Source: an uncultured Desulfobacterium sp. (GTDB lineage Bacteria > Desulfobacterota > Desulfobacteria > Desulfobacterales > Desulfobacteraceae). From it: a stretch of DNA of 13,746 nucleotides. The stretch spans positions 1 through 13,746 of the forward strand of contig CAKZLA010000442.1 in assembly GCA_937124525.1 (NCBI GenBank), in the 5' to 3' direction. Below, in pieces: positions 7,481 to 13,746 of the stretch. Within the stretch, counting starts at the first letter, position 1; every line of letters begins with the position of its first letter. The position numbers and the translations under genes were made by a program. Below the pieces are notes generated by a model, which ran no database searches, was not told where the DNA came from, and saw only the letters and a list, made by a program, of their open reading frames with translations.

Positions 7481-7925
7481 CCCTGGAAAACCCCGGATCT
7501 ATTCCATTGTCCACAAGAAGCTGCATGACCTTGTCATAGGTCTCGGCAATGAGTTGCCCACAACGGGCTGCCATCTGGGGTGATCCTGCCTGCTCCTCTG
7601 TTATATCATGGCAGAGGCTACTCCCGTAGCTCTTAGTTCTTTCATCAAACCATTCATTTAATTCTGCCAGCATGGGATTAAAGGTGGCCATCTCCTTTTC
7701 ATCATCATCCCCCCTGGCCGCATAAAGGGCAAGGATGCAGGCACCGGCGCTCAGGGCACCACAGGAGCCTGAACCGATCCCCAGGCCATTGGCAAGCCCG
7801 GCCATGGCCCTCACCAATGGGGTATTTTCCCGACCCTGCTCTTCCAAGGCCATGATCATCATCATTTGACTGCAGGGATACCCCTTGGCCTTCAGGGATA
7901 TCATACGCATCATTGTATTACTCAT
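7470..7925 (-). CDS. C-GCAxxG-C-C family protein (DVU_1555 type)
   Basis: Small, probably cytoplasmic redox-type protein of 151 residues belonging to the C-GCAxxG-C-C family. The defining cysteines are all present: C18 (GYPCSQ), C55 within SGSCGALSAGAC, C63, C105 (SSLCHD) and C122 (ARCGQL). The GCA of the name reads CGA here (SCGALSAGAC). The family has been noted for cysteine-rich, possibly metal- or cluster-binding proteins and includes selenocysteine members, but no in-frame TGA occurs in this one. The ATG at 7925 has GAGGA seven to nine bases upstream. It overlaps the following radical SAM gene by 11 bp, strong evidence for coupled expression and perhaps a physical partnership. Its biochemical activity is unknown. 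Confidence 0.87.
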   Translation of the reverse strand: MSNTMMRMISLKAKGYPCSQMMMIMALEEQGRENTPLVRAMAGLANGLGIGSGSCGALSAGACILALYAARGDDDEKEMATFNPMLAELNEWFDERTKSYGSSLCHDITEEQAGSPQMAARCGQLIAETYDKVMQLLVDNGIDPGFSRDDD

Positions 7926-7951
7926 AATTTTCCTCAGTTTGGCATGTGGGT

Positions 7952-8052
7952 TTTATAACAAACTCCGTCCAATGATTTGTAATAACTGGAGTTTCGATAT
8001 TTGTTGTGGGCAGGTCAAATCCCCAATACGGTCTGCCCGTGGCAGTTATAAA
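7952..8052 (-). repeat. Two-hairpin intergenic repeat, copy A
   Basis: 101-bp element bounded by TTTATAAC (7952-7959) and GTTATAAA (8045-8052), an 8-bp inverted end. Inside, GGGCAG (8008-8013) pairs with CTGCCC (8033-8038), extended by three more pairs inward, and AAACTCC/GGAGTTT form a second stem. It lies between the methyltransferase and the C-GCAxxG-C-C gene and contains the methyltransferase stop codon at 8015-8017. It is in the same orientation as copy B. Confidence 0.8.
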
Positions 8053-8758
8053 GTTTTTTCCGGGCAATGATTCTGAAATATCCCGGACGACTGGCCCGGA
8101 TGGCACCACAGGCCCGGCGGGAAGCACCACATTCCCCGCCAAAAACCTCGGCCCAGAAATGTTCAAGGGAACCATGTTCAAAAATAGCCTGTCCTGCAAG
8201 CTGGGTTAATAGATAAGAAAGGTCTTCCCACTGAATATGCTCAAAACCGGTACCCGCCACATACTCATGGATATCTTTTCTCCCCACCCCTTTTCTGAAT
8301 CCGCATGCCAGGGGCATTTTTTTTAATTCCCGGCAATGGGCCTTGTTGCGAAGGTAGACATCACATAAAATTAATTGCCCCCCGGGTTCAAGTACCCGAT
8401 AAAATTCCCCAAGGGTTGCCATCATATTTGGGGTCAGGGAGAGCACACATTCACAAAATACAGCCTTTAAGCTGTCTGATTTAAAAGGAAGACCCTGGGC
8501 CGCAGCTTTGGCCACCGGAATTCTGTTGCCGGATGTAAATAGGCCCAGATCCACATCAATGCCAACGCAATCAAGGAAGAATTCCCTGTTGAGCATATGC
8601 CCGGCAGCACCGGACCCACATCCCACATCAAGGACCCTGTCTCCGGGTTTGAGATCAGATTTCATAACCGATTCCCGGGTCAGTTCAAGCCCCCCGGGAC
8701 GCAGCACCGGTCCGGTGAGGTTCTTTAAAGCCGGGGTTTGATAGAGCGCTGTTGGCAT
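8015..8758 (-). CDS. trsM: SAM-dependent methyltransferase, TrsM-like (DVU_1556 family)
   Basis: Class I methyltransferase of 247 residues, cytoplasmic. The SAM-binding motif VLDVGCGSGAAG is at 42-53, the acidic residue at the end of strand 2 lies in GIDVD (66-70), and YRVLEPGGQLILCDVYLR (120-137) is the post-motif region. Family-type cysteines are seen in FCECVLSL (101-108) and in GGECGASRRACGAIRASRPGY near the C-terminus. ATG at 8758 is chosen because AAGGTG precedes it by about six bases; the frame extends upstream only to a GTG at 8767 inside that site. The last 12 residues (about 236-247) are encoded by repeat copy A, so the natural end was probably just after IIARKK. The gene sits between the small redox protein and the C-GCAxxG-C-C gene. 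The methyl acceptor is unknown; in this gene set it may act with the radical SAM selenoprotein. Confidence 0.88.
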   Translation of the reverse strand: MPTALYQTPALKNLTGPVLRPGGLELTRESVMKSDLKPGDRVLDVGCGSGAAGHMLNREFFLDCVGIDVDLGLFTSGNRIPVAKAAAQGLPFKSDSLKAVFCECVLSLTPNMMATLGEFYRVLEPGGQLILCDVYLRNKAHCRELKKMPLACGFRKGVGRKDIHEYVAGTGFEHIQWEDLSYLLTQLAGQAIFEHGSLEHFWAEVFGGECGASRRACGAIRASRPGYFRIIARKKLYNCHGQTVLGI

Positions 8759-8784
8759 TGGCCACACCTTGTCTTTTAAATTTT

Positions 8785-8884
8785 GTTATAACGGGCAACG
8801 AGCATTGAAAATTCCTCTGGGTTCGTCGGGATTTTCTTACAAACTGGCATGCCAGGCCAACCTTGGGAGGCTCTGTTGGCGGCA
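8785..8884. repeat. Paired hairpins ahead of the methyltransferase gene, possible decayed relative of the repeat family
   Basis: Two stems lie in this leader: GAAAATTCC (8807-8815) with GGGATTTTC (8828-8836), nine pairs with one wobble, and TGCC-AG-GCCAAC (8850-8861) with GTTGGC-GGCA (8875-8884). A GTTATAAC palindrome lies at 8785-8792. Order and spacing mirror copies A and B, but the primary sequence is different, so kinship is only suggested. Confidence 0.4.
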
Positions 8885-8904
8885 CCCTGATGCTTCATTC
8901 TCTT

Positions 8905-8997
8905 TTTATATGAAAGAGTAGGTACGCCTAACATTTTTTCATACTTCGTTGTGGGCAGGCCAAATCCCCAATACGGTCTGCCCGTGGCAGTTATAAA
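8905..8997 (-). repeat. Two-hairpin intergenic repeat, copy B
   Basis: 93-bp copy ending in GTTATAAA (8990-8997), with a near-identical first hairpin (GGGCAGGCC pairing with GGTCTGCCC). Its second hairpin has a different sequence from copy A: TATGAAA pairs with TTTCATA, with an inner AGG/CCT. It lies directly after the small redox-protein gene. Confidence 0.78.
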
Positions 8998-9010
8998 AAT
9001 AAAACCTGGA

Positions 9011-9223
9011 CTATTTGTCTTCCAGTAACTTTTCCACTTCCAGCATTTTACCAAGGGCAACCTCTTCGGGCACCAGGGCCATGCCGCACTTCGGACAACA
9101 GGGCAGCATCACCGTAAAACTGCCGTTCATATAATCAATGCGGACCTTGTCAAGCTTTAACAACGCATCACAGGTAAGGCATTTCCACTCTTCATTTTCT
9201 TCTATTCCCAGATTGGTGATCAT
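9011..9223 (-). CDS. Small CxxC redox protein (DVU_1557 type)
   Basis: 70-residue protein with a zinc-ribbon or rubredoxin-like arrangement: C15-x2-C18 (WKCLTCDA) and C42-C43-x2-C46 (PCCPKCG), consistent with one tetrahedral metal site. It ends in a charged helix. The annotated start is ATG at 9223, whose ATGA overlaps the stop of the 761-aa gene; an upstream extension in the same frame to 9256 would lie wholly inside that gene and adds nothing family-like. The overlap, and the conserved adjacency I recall in DVU1557-DVU1558, suggest it is an electron-transfer or structural partner of the 761-aa flavoprotein. Whether it binds iron or zinc cannot be decided from sequence. Confidence 0.87.
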   Translation of the reverse strand: MITNLGIEENEEWKCLTCDALLKLDKVRIDYMNGSFTVMLPCCPKCGMALVPEEVALGKMLEVEKLLEDK

Positions 9224-11505
9224 GAATGTTCTCCCATAATCTGCATGCGGTGGCAATAGCTGTTATGAATGGTATAACCCGTTTCTGCCGGGGAATATTC
9301 CACCCAGAAAGTCACCATAAAGGGCCGATGACAGGCCAGAAAATGGCCGTTGGCTACACTTTGCATTTGTTTTTTTGTTTCTTTTGCATGGGCAATGGTG
9401 GCCCTGATATCTTGGTGCAGAATACGCCTTTGATCCAGTTTTTCCTGGACCTTAGGGGAGATAAACAAAGCGGTGTCCCCCCGTGTCTTTGACGGCTCCT
9501 TCCAGATTTGCTCCAGAATAGTTTCTTTAAGCCGGGCTCTGTTGTCCCGGCTCTGGGAAAGCCCGACCTTTTCCCTGGAACCGGGATTTTCGTCTTCGGT
9601 TTCCCGGGGAAAGATAAAATCCAGTAAATGGGCCGTGGCCTTGCCAGCCCCCTTCAGGCTTTCCCGGCACATGGCACAGTATGTAAGAAAATCAAGTTCA
9701 CTTTCATTGACTCTTTGTTCAAGTTGTTTTTTTGCCATGGCAGGATTGGCATTTTCCATGAGTCCGCCAAACCCGCAGCATTGTGTTTTTTCCCGGCTGA
9801 ACTCAAGCTCTGTGATGGGGAGGCCAAGCTTTGATGCAAGGCTTCGGACCGCCTCCTGTATCCCGGATTCATACCGGGTGGTGCAAGGATCATGGATGAC
9901 CATGGTCTGTCCTGTTTTTTTGCAGGCCGTGTCAGGAATTTTACATTGATCCATGATTTCCCACAGGGAAGACACCGTTATCTGGGGAAGATATTTTTTA
10001 AACATATCCATGCACGAAGAGCAGGCCAGGACCATATGGGGTTTGCCCATCTTCTGCCAGTTTTCTTCAAGAAGGTGTATGGCTTCACGGGTTTTCTCTT
10101 CATTGCCGGACCAGTGTGCCGGGGCCGCACAGCACTGGAGCATCAGCCCTGTGTCTTTTTCCCAGTTATTCATTAAAAAGCAATAGGTCTGAATAACATG
10201 TTCCGGATTGGACCCGGCAAGCTGACAACCGGGGAAAAAGGCAAAGCGGCTTTTTTTCCGATCCGGGGCATGGCGTAAAAGCATGAATGTGTCGGAATTG
10301 CTGAAGGCCATGTCCTGCAGGGCAAATTCATGGGCCGAGGGGGGCATTTTTTTTCTTTGCACCAGATCCCGACGGGCATCCAGGCACAGGTCCGTCATGG
10401 AAAAATTTTCCGGGCAGATCTCCTGGCAAAGACCGCAGAGACTGCAGGAGTTGAGCATGGAATTGGCCGTATGGTTACCCATTACAATGGTGGCATTGTT
10501 ATAGATTTCCCGGGCATATTTTTTGGGATACCCTTTGTAATGCACAAGATAGGGGCAGACTTTCAGGCACTCCAGGCATTGGCACTGGATACACCGAAGG
10601 GCCTCTGCCTTTGCCTCGTCAATGCTATATCCTTTTCCTGTAGTGGCTGGCAGCACCATGGGCAGGGGGGCAATATCCTCTGTGTTGGTAAAAAGGCGGG
10701 TGGGGTATGGCCCTTCATCCCCACGGCCCTCCACCAGGCTTACCCCTTGCACAAATCTCTCCATGGAAAGGGCTGCGGCCCGGCCCTGGAATGCTTGATT
10801 CAAGGGTAATAAGTTCCCTTGTTCATCAGGTATTCCGCCTGCAAAAACGCCTTTTTGACCAAGGGAAAATGTTTTTAAGTCCGGTGTACCACCCAGGGCA
10901 AGGGATTCACATTCCCGGGTGTCCAGGCCTATGTACACCGCTGAAAAACCATTTTCTAAAAGTGCTGAAACATCCAGGACGTCTTGTTTTTCCTGTTCCA
11001 GGCCAAGGTTATCCAATACCGCAAGTTCTTTTTCAATGATTTCCCCGGAAAGGGTCTCCATGTCCCAAAGAGTTCCGCCAAGTCTGTCCCGGGAGGTAAA
11101 CAGGGTGACCCCATACCCTTTGCGCAACAGTTCCAGAGCTGCCACAAGGGAGCTTAAATTTTCTCCCACAACGGCCATGGTATGATTTTTTTTGGGCATG
11201 GGAATGGTGCGAATCCTGGGCTTTGGCTGATCCACACATATTTTTTCAAGCTCCCCCATGCCAATGGAGCCACCAAGGTTTTTTCTCAGGCAGGCATCCT
11301 GGCAGGGGTGGTGGCAGGTTCTGCCAAGAATACCGGGGAAAGGCAGGGTTTTGTCCAGGATTTTCCAGGCATCATTCCATTTTTTCTGCCCCACCTTCAG
11401 TACAAAGGTTCGTACATCCACATGTAAAGGACAGGCGGACTGGCAGGCTGGTGCCTCTTCCTGGATGCACTGTTTTTCCACCCGACGCAGTGTTTGTTGA
11501 TCCAT
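9220..11505 (-). CDS. Pyridine nucleotide-disulfide oxidoreductase-like flavoprotein with two ferredoxin clusters and CCG domains (DVU_1558 type)
   Basis: Cytoplasmic multidomain redox protein of 761 residues. Residues 13-90 are the DPYD/GltD-type N-terminal iron-sulfur domain (C13, C21, C25; C64, C68, C72). Residues about 108-260 resemble the FAD/NAD fold. Two ferredoxin motifs follow (C305, C308, C313, C317 and C354-x2-C357-x2-C360-x3-C364). Two HdrB-like cysteine-rich CCG domains come next (FFPGC 423-427 and CCAAP 458-462; HDPC 538-541 and CCGFGG 576-581). A C-terminal domain of about 110 residues is unassigned. The dinucleotide loop is odd: VVGENLSSLVAA at 112-123 lacks the second and third glycines of GxGxxG, although GGTLWD (143-148) remains. 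Start ATG 11505 is preceded by GGAGGAGAG. It likely shuttles electrons between Mop and a carrier; the acceptor is unknown. Confidence 0.88.
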   Translation of the reverse strand: MDQQTLRRVEKQCIQEEAPACQSACPLHVDVRTFVLKVGQKKWNDAWKILDKTLPFPGILGRTCHHPCQDACLRKNLGGSIGMGELEKICVDQPKPRIRTIPMPKKNHTMAVVGENLSSLVAALELLRKGYGVTLFTSRDRLGGTLWDMETLSGEIIEKELAVLDNLGLEQEKQDVLDVSALLENGFSAVYIGLDTRECESLALGGTPDLKTFSLGQKGVFAGGIPDEQGNLLPLNQAFQGRAAALSMERFVQGVSLVEGRGDEGPYPTRLFTNTEDIAPLPMVLPATTGKGYSIDEAKAEALRCIQCQCLECLKVCPYLVHYKGYPKKYAREIYNNATIVMGNHTANSMLNSCSLCGLCQEICPENFSMTDLCLDARRDLVQRKKMPPSAHEFALQDMAFSNSDTFMLLRHAPDRKKSRFAFFPGCQLAGSNPEHVIQTYCFLMNNWEKDTGLMLQCCAAPAHWSGNEEKTREAIHLLEENWQKMGKPHMVLACSSCMDMFKKYLPQITVSSLWEIMDQCKIPDTACKKTGQTMVIHDPCTTRYESGIQEAVRSLASKLGLPITELEFSREKTQCCGFGGLMENANPAMAKKQLEQRVNESELDFLTYCAMCRESLKGAGKATAHLLDFIFPRETEDENPGSREKVGLSQSRDNRARLKETILEQIWKEPSKTRGDTALFISPKVQEKLDQRRILHQDIRATIAHAKETKKQMQSVANGHFLACHRPFMVTFWVEYSPAETGYTIHNSYCHRMQIMGEHS

Positions 11506-11519
11506 CTCTCCTCCATGGT

Positions 11520-11557
11520 ACAGGGGCGGTTCCGCCGTATATCGGAACCGCCCCTGT
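11520..11557. promoter_or_regulatory. 15-bp perfect hairpin directly upstream of the 761-aa gene's ribosome binding site
   Basis: The perfect inverted repeat ACAGGGGCGGTTCCG (11520-11534) and CGGAACCGCCCCTGT (11543-11557) has an 8-nt spacer. In the minus-strand transcript the foot of the stem is about 5 nt from the GGAGGAG ribosome binding site. There is no U-tract on either side, so it is not a typical intrinsic terminator; an mRNA-stabilising or processing element, or an operator, is more likely. Confidence 0.75.
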
Positions 11558-11603
11558 TGGTGATTTTATCTCCCGGGGACAGATATGAGTTTGCCCCCAT
11601 GGT

Positions 11604-11699
11604 TTTAGATAACTGCCATGGGCAGGCCGTATTCTGGAACCGTCCTGCCCACAACGAAGACTGAAACTCCTTCTTGGTTTGCCGGGACTTTCATATATA
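11604..11699 (+). repeat. Two-hairpin intergenic repeat, copy C
   Basis: Copy beginning near TTTAGATAACTGCC, with hairpin one formed by GGGCAGG and CCTGCCC and hairpin two by GAAACTCC with GGGACTTTC. It is inverted relative to copies A and B and is directly followed by copy D, sharing a few bases at the junction. Confidence 0.72.
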
Positions 11700-11795
11700 A
11701 ACTGCCACGGGCAGACCGTATTGGGGCTCTGGCCTGCCCAAAACAAATATCGAAACTCCAGTTATTACAAATCATCGGACGAAGTTTCTTATAAA
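11695..11795 (+). repeat. Two-hairpin intergenic repeat, copy D
   Basis: 101-bp copy running from ATATAAACTGCC to CTTATAAA, very similar to copy A, with GGGCAGACC/GGCCTGCCC and GAAACTCC/GAAGTTTC stems. It fills most of the space just downstream of the mop stop codon, so in the mop transcript it forms the immediate 3' structure. Confidence 0.78.
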
Positions 11796-11806
11796 AAAGA
11801 TTACAC

Positions 11807-13746
11807 TTATTTGGGCATTGCTGCCAATACCTTTTCCGGGCGGGCAGGCAGATGCCTTACCCTTGCACCAGAGGCATTGTAAATGGCATTGATAATGGAG
11901 GCATGGGGGCTTGTCAAGGGCATTTCACCCACACCTGCTGCACCAAAGGGACCACGCTCCCGGGGGGTCTCTATATACATTATTTCAAGATTATCCGGGA
12001 TCTGTTTGATATAAGGAAAACCTGCTCCGGCAAGGGTGGAGTGTCGTTTGATATCTTCATAATCTTCGGTAAGGGCAAGGCCTATGCCCTGGGCCACACC
12101 ACCGTAGATCTGTCCATCCACTGTCAACTTGTTGTTGATCACACCAATGTCGGCAGCAACTGTCATGCCCTCAACCTTGGTTTTACCGGTGGCTGTCTCA
12201 ACGGCAACCTCTGCCATGAAAACGCCGTACATATAACCTGCCAGTGGGTCACCCTGGCCATTTTCATCACAATCAACGCAGGGGGCTGACCATTTGCCAT
12301 GGAACTTGGTTTCAAGACCGTCAGCCTTCATACCTTCATAATCACGGAAGGTGCCATCGGGCTTTTGGGCTGCGGCAACCAGTGCCTGGCATCCGTTGAG
12401 AATGGCCTGTCCAACAACCATCTGGGAACGGCTTCCGCCAGCAGGTCCAGCATTGGGGCAGACGCTTGTATCATTGAGGACCAGTTTGATTTGATCCGGG
12501 GTGATCTTCATGGGACGCAGGGCCTCATGGGCACAACCCAGGGTGCCGCTGTCAGCGCCTTGGCCATGGTCATGCCAGGTGGCAAAAACAGTGATGGTGT
12601 TGTCTTCATTAAGTTCAACATCAATTTCAGCAGTATCCGGGCCGTCCAGACCGCAGCCGTATACACCGATGCTTATTCCCACACCTTTCTTGATTTCAGG
12701 TGTGGATTCGGCAGCAGTTTTTTTCTTGGCAGCCTCGTATTTAGGACGGATCAGGTCCAGGAGATCCGGCAGGGAGTATGAGTCTGGAGCACAGCCCGTG
12801 GGAGTTGTTGCACCTTTACGATATACGTTCTTATACCGGAGTTCCAGGGGATCCATACCGATCTTCTCGGCAAGTTCGTCCATGAGCACCTCTGGGCCAA
12901 ACTCTATTTCAGGAGCACCATATCCCCGGAAAGCTGCACCCCAGCAGTGGTTGGTGCAGACAGTGCGGCCTTCACCCCGCATATTGGCAATGTTATATCC
13001 GGCTCCAACAAACTGGGCTCCCCTCAGGGTCAGAAGATCACCGAATTCTGAATAGGGACCATGGTCAACTGTCCAGTCGGCCTCAAGTGCCTTGAGTTTT
13101 CCATCCTTGTCGGCAGCCAGGCGAACGTTGGTGAAGAAGGGGGAGCGTTTGCCGGTGTACTGCTGCTGCTGTCTGTAGGTGTACTGGAGATAGCAGGGAC
13201 GGCCTGTGGCAAGGGCAGCCACACCAACCAGAGCTTCCATGGTGGGGCTGAACTTGTAACCAAAGGTGCCGCCAGTGGGATTCTGTACCATGATCATGTT
13301 TTCAGGATCAACACCAAGGCCCGGAGCTATCATATACATGTGGAGGTGAAGGCCGATTGACTTGGACTGGATAACCAGTTTACCGTCGTCATTGATAAAG
13401 GCAAAACCCACATCTGGCTCAATGGGCAGGTGGGGCTGACGGCTTGTATAGTAGTCGCCTTCAATCACATGGTCTGCCTTGTCAAAGATAGGACCTGTCT
13501 CTTCACCCTTGGCAAGCTTCTGGGTGTAGTAAATATTCGGGGTGCCGGGATGGATCTCAATGGCATCGTCGGCCATGGCAGCAGGCGCATCCATGTACTC
13601 GGGCAGCTGCTCAAGGTTAACTTTTACTTTGGCTGCTGCAGCGTCTGCATTTTTCTTGGTATCTGCACAGACAAGGGCAATGGCATCACCATACTGAAAT
13701 ACCTTTTCATCACACAGGATGGGGCGATCCCATCCGTCACCCTTGT
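11807..13746 (-). CDS. mop: Mop-type aldehyde oxidoreductase, molybdenum-binding subunit part (N-terminus outside window)
   Basis: Molybdenum hydroxylase of the xanthine oxidase family that oxidises aldehydes to carboxylates. 645 C-terminal residues are visible and the frame is open to the window edge; D. gigas Mop has 907 residues, so roughly 260 are missing, including the two [2Fe-2S] domains. Seen directly: CDEKVFQYGDAIA and the MoCo-binding loops GGTFGYK (near 13260), FRGYGAPE (near 12920) and GQGADSGT. GVGEMPLTSPH has its Glu 39 residues from the end, exactly the position of catalytic Glu869 in a 907-residue Mop. An internal ATG at 13594 is not the start, since family-type sequence continues upstream. 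It heads the visible minus-strand cluster, whose XdhC and MocA-like products fit its cofactor maturation. The stop TAA is followed by repeat copy D and no obvious U-tract terminator. Confidence 0.95.
   Translation of the reverse strand, partial: KGDGWDRPILCDEKVFQYGDAIALVCADTKKNADAAAAKVKVNLEQLPEYMDAPAAMADDAIEIHPGTPNIYYTQKLAKGEETGPIFDKADHVIEGDYYTSRQPHLPIEPDVGFAFINDDGKLVIQSKSIGLHLHMYMIAPGLGVDPENMIMVQNPTGGTFGYKFSPTMEALVGVAALATGRPCYLQYTYRQQQQYTGKRSPFFTNVRLAADKDGKLKALEADWTVDHGPYSEFGDLLTLRGAQFVGAGYNIANMRGEGRTVCTNHCWGAAFRGYGAPEIEFGPEVLMDELAEKIGMDPLELRYKNVYRKGATTPTGCAPDSYSLPDLLDLIRPKYEAAKKKTAAESTPEIKKGVGISIGVYGCGLDGPDTAEIDVELNEDNTITVFATWHDHGQGADSGTLGCAHEALRPMKITPDQIKLVLNDTSVCPNAGPAGGSRSQMVVGQAILNGCQALVAAAQKPDGTFRDYEGMKADGLETKFHGKWSAPCVDCDENGQGDPLAGYMYGVFMAEVAVETATGKTKVEGMTVAADIGVINNKLTVDGQIYGGVAQGIGLALTEDYEDIKRHSTLAGAGFPYIKQIPDNLEIMYIETPRERGPFGAAGVGEMPLTSPHASIINAIYNASGARVRHLPARPEKVLAAMPK

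Noticed and set aside
8776..9060. 94-codon minus-strand frame between the redox protein and the methyltransferase
   Set aside because: It overlaps the redox-protein gene in another frame and then reads through repeat copy B and the hairpins; the sequence is explained by repeats.
9223..9256. Upstream start at 9256 for the small redox protein
   Set aside because: The extra 11 residues lie within the 761-aa gene; ATG at 9223 gives the classic ATGA overlap and a family-length protein.
11520..11557. 15-bp hairpin as an intrinsic terminator of mop
   Set aside because: No run of T follows the stem on either strand, and it sits immediately ahead of the next gene's ribosome binding site.
7952..11795. 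Repeats as a CRISPR array
   Set aside because: Copies are about 95-101 bp, in both orientations, kilobases apart and separated by genes; no short regular repeats with spacers.

Overview
The window looks like chromosomal DNA of a sulfate-reducing member of the Desulfobacterota, most likely a Desulfobacterales-type organism. This rests on gene content: a Mop-type xanthine-oxidase-family aldehyde oxidoreductase, an iron-containing alcohol dehydrogenase, and between them a set of accessory genes whose order I recall from the Desulfovibrio vulgaris DVU1551-DVU1559 neighbourhood (from memory, not searched). No rRNA, tRNA, CRISPR array or intact transposase was seen.

Layout. Positions 1-642 (minus) hold the N-terminal part of an iron-containing alcohol dehydrogenase. 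Positions 643-1213 are non-coding and carry candidate promoters. Positions 1214-2386 (plus) encode a MocA-like nucleotidyltransferase fused to an HD domain. Positions 2387-2994 have no convincing gene but contain a 100-bp MITE-like element (2830-2929) with perfect 14-bp inverted ends and a 10-bp target duplication. Positions 2995-3597 (plus) encode a histidine phosphatase whose 3' end overlaps xdhC by 40 bp. From 13746 down to 3558 everything runs on the minus strand: mop (C-terminal 645 residues, catalytic Glu visible), a 761-aa flavoprotein/iron-sulfur/CCG protein, a 70-aa CxxC redox protein, a SAM methyltransferase (TrsM-like), a C-GCAxxG-C-C protein, a radical SAM protein (TrsS-like), an AMP-dependent ligase and an XdhC-family maturation factor. 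Several junctions overlap by 4-11 bp, so most of this is probably one operon.

The key observation is that the radical SAM gene is interrupted by an in-frame TGA at 6533-6535, with the conserved-looking C-terminal domain continuing in the same frame to 5969. The local context (PPG-U-ENALC-SFHG) indicates selenocysteine rather than a pseudogene or two genes, making the product a 503-aa selenoprotein. A possible SECIS hairpin lies just downstream of the TGA.

Working together (inference): XdhC and the MocA-like enzyme would mature the molybdenum cofactor of Mop. The flavoprotein/FeS/CCG protein and small redox protein would form an electron-transfer module. The radical SAM selenoprotein, methyltransferase, C-GCAxxG-C-C protein and AMP ligase look like a biosynthetic or modification module whose product is unknown. 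That module, tied to an aldehyde oxidoreductase, is the best candidate here for an undescribed system.

A family of about 95-101-bp, two-hairpin repeats (four copies: 7952-8052, 8905-8997, 11604-11699, 11695-11795) sits in the gaps of the minus-strand operon. One copy supplies the stop codon and last 12 codons of the methyltransferase. A very strong 15-bp hairpin sits directly ahead of the 761-aa gene's ribosome binding site.
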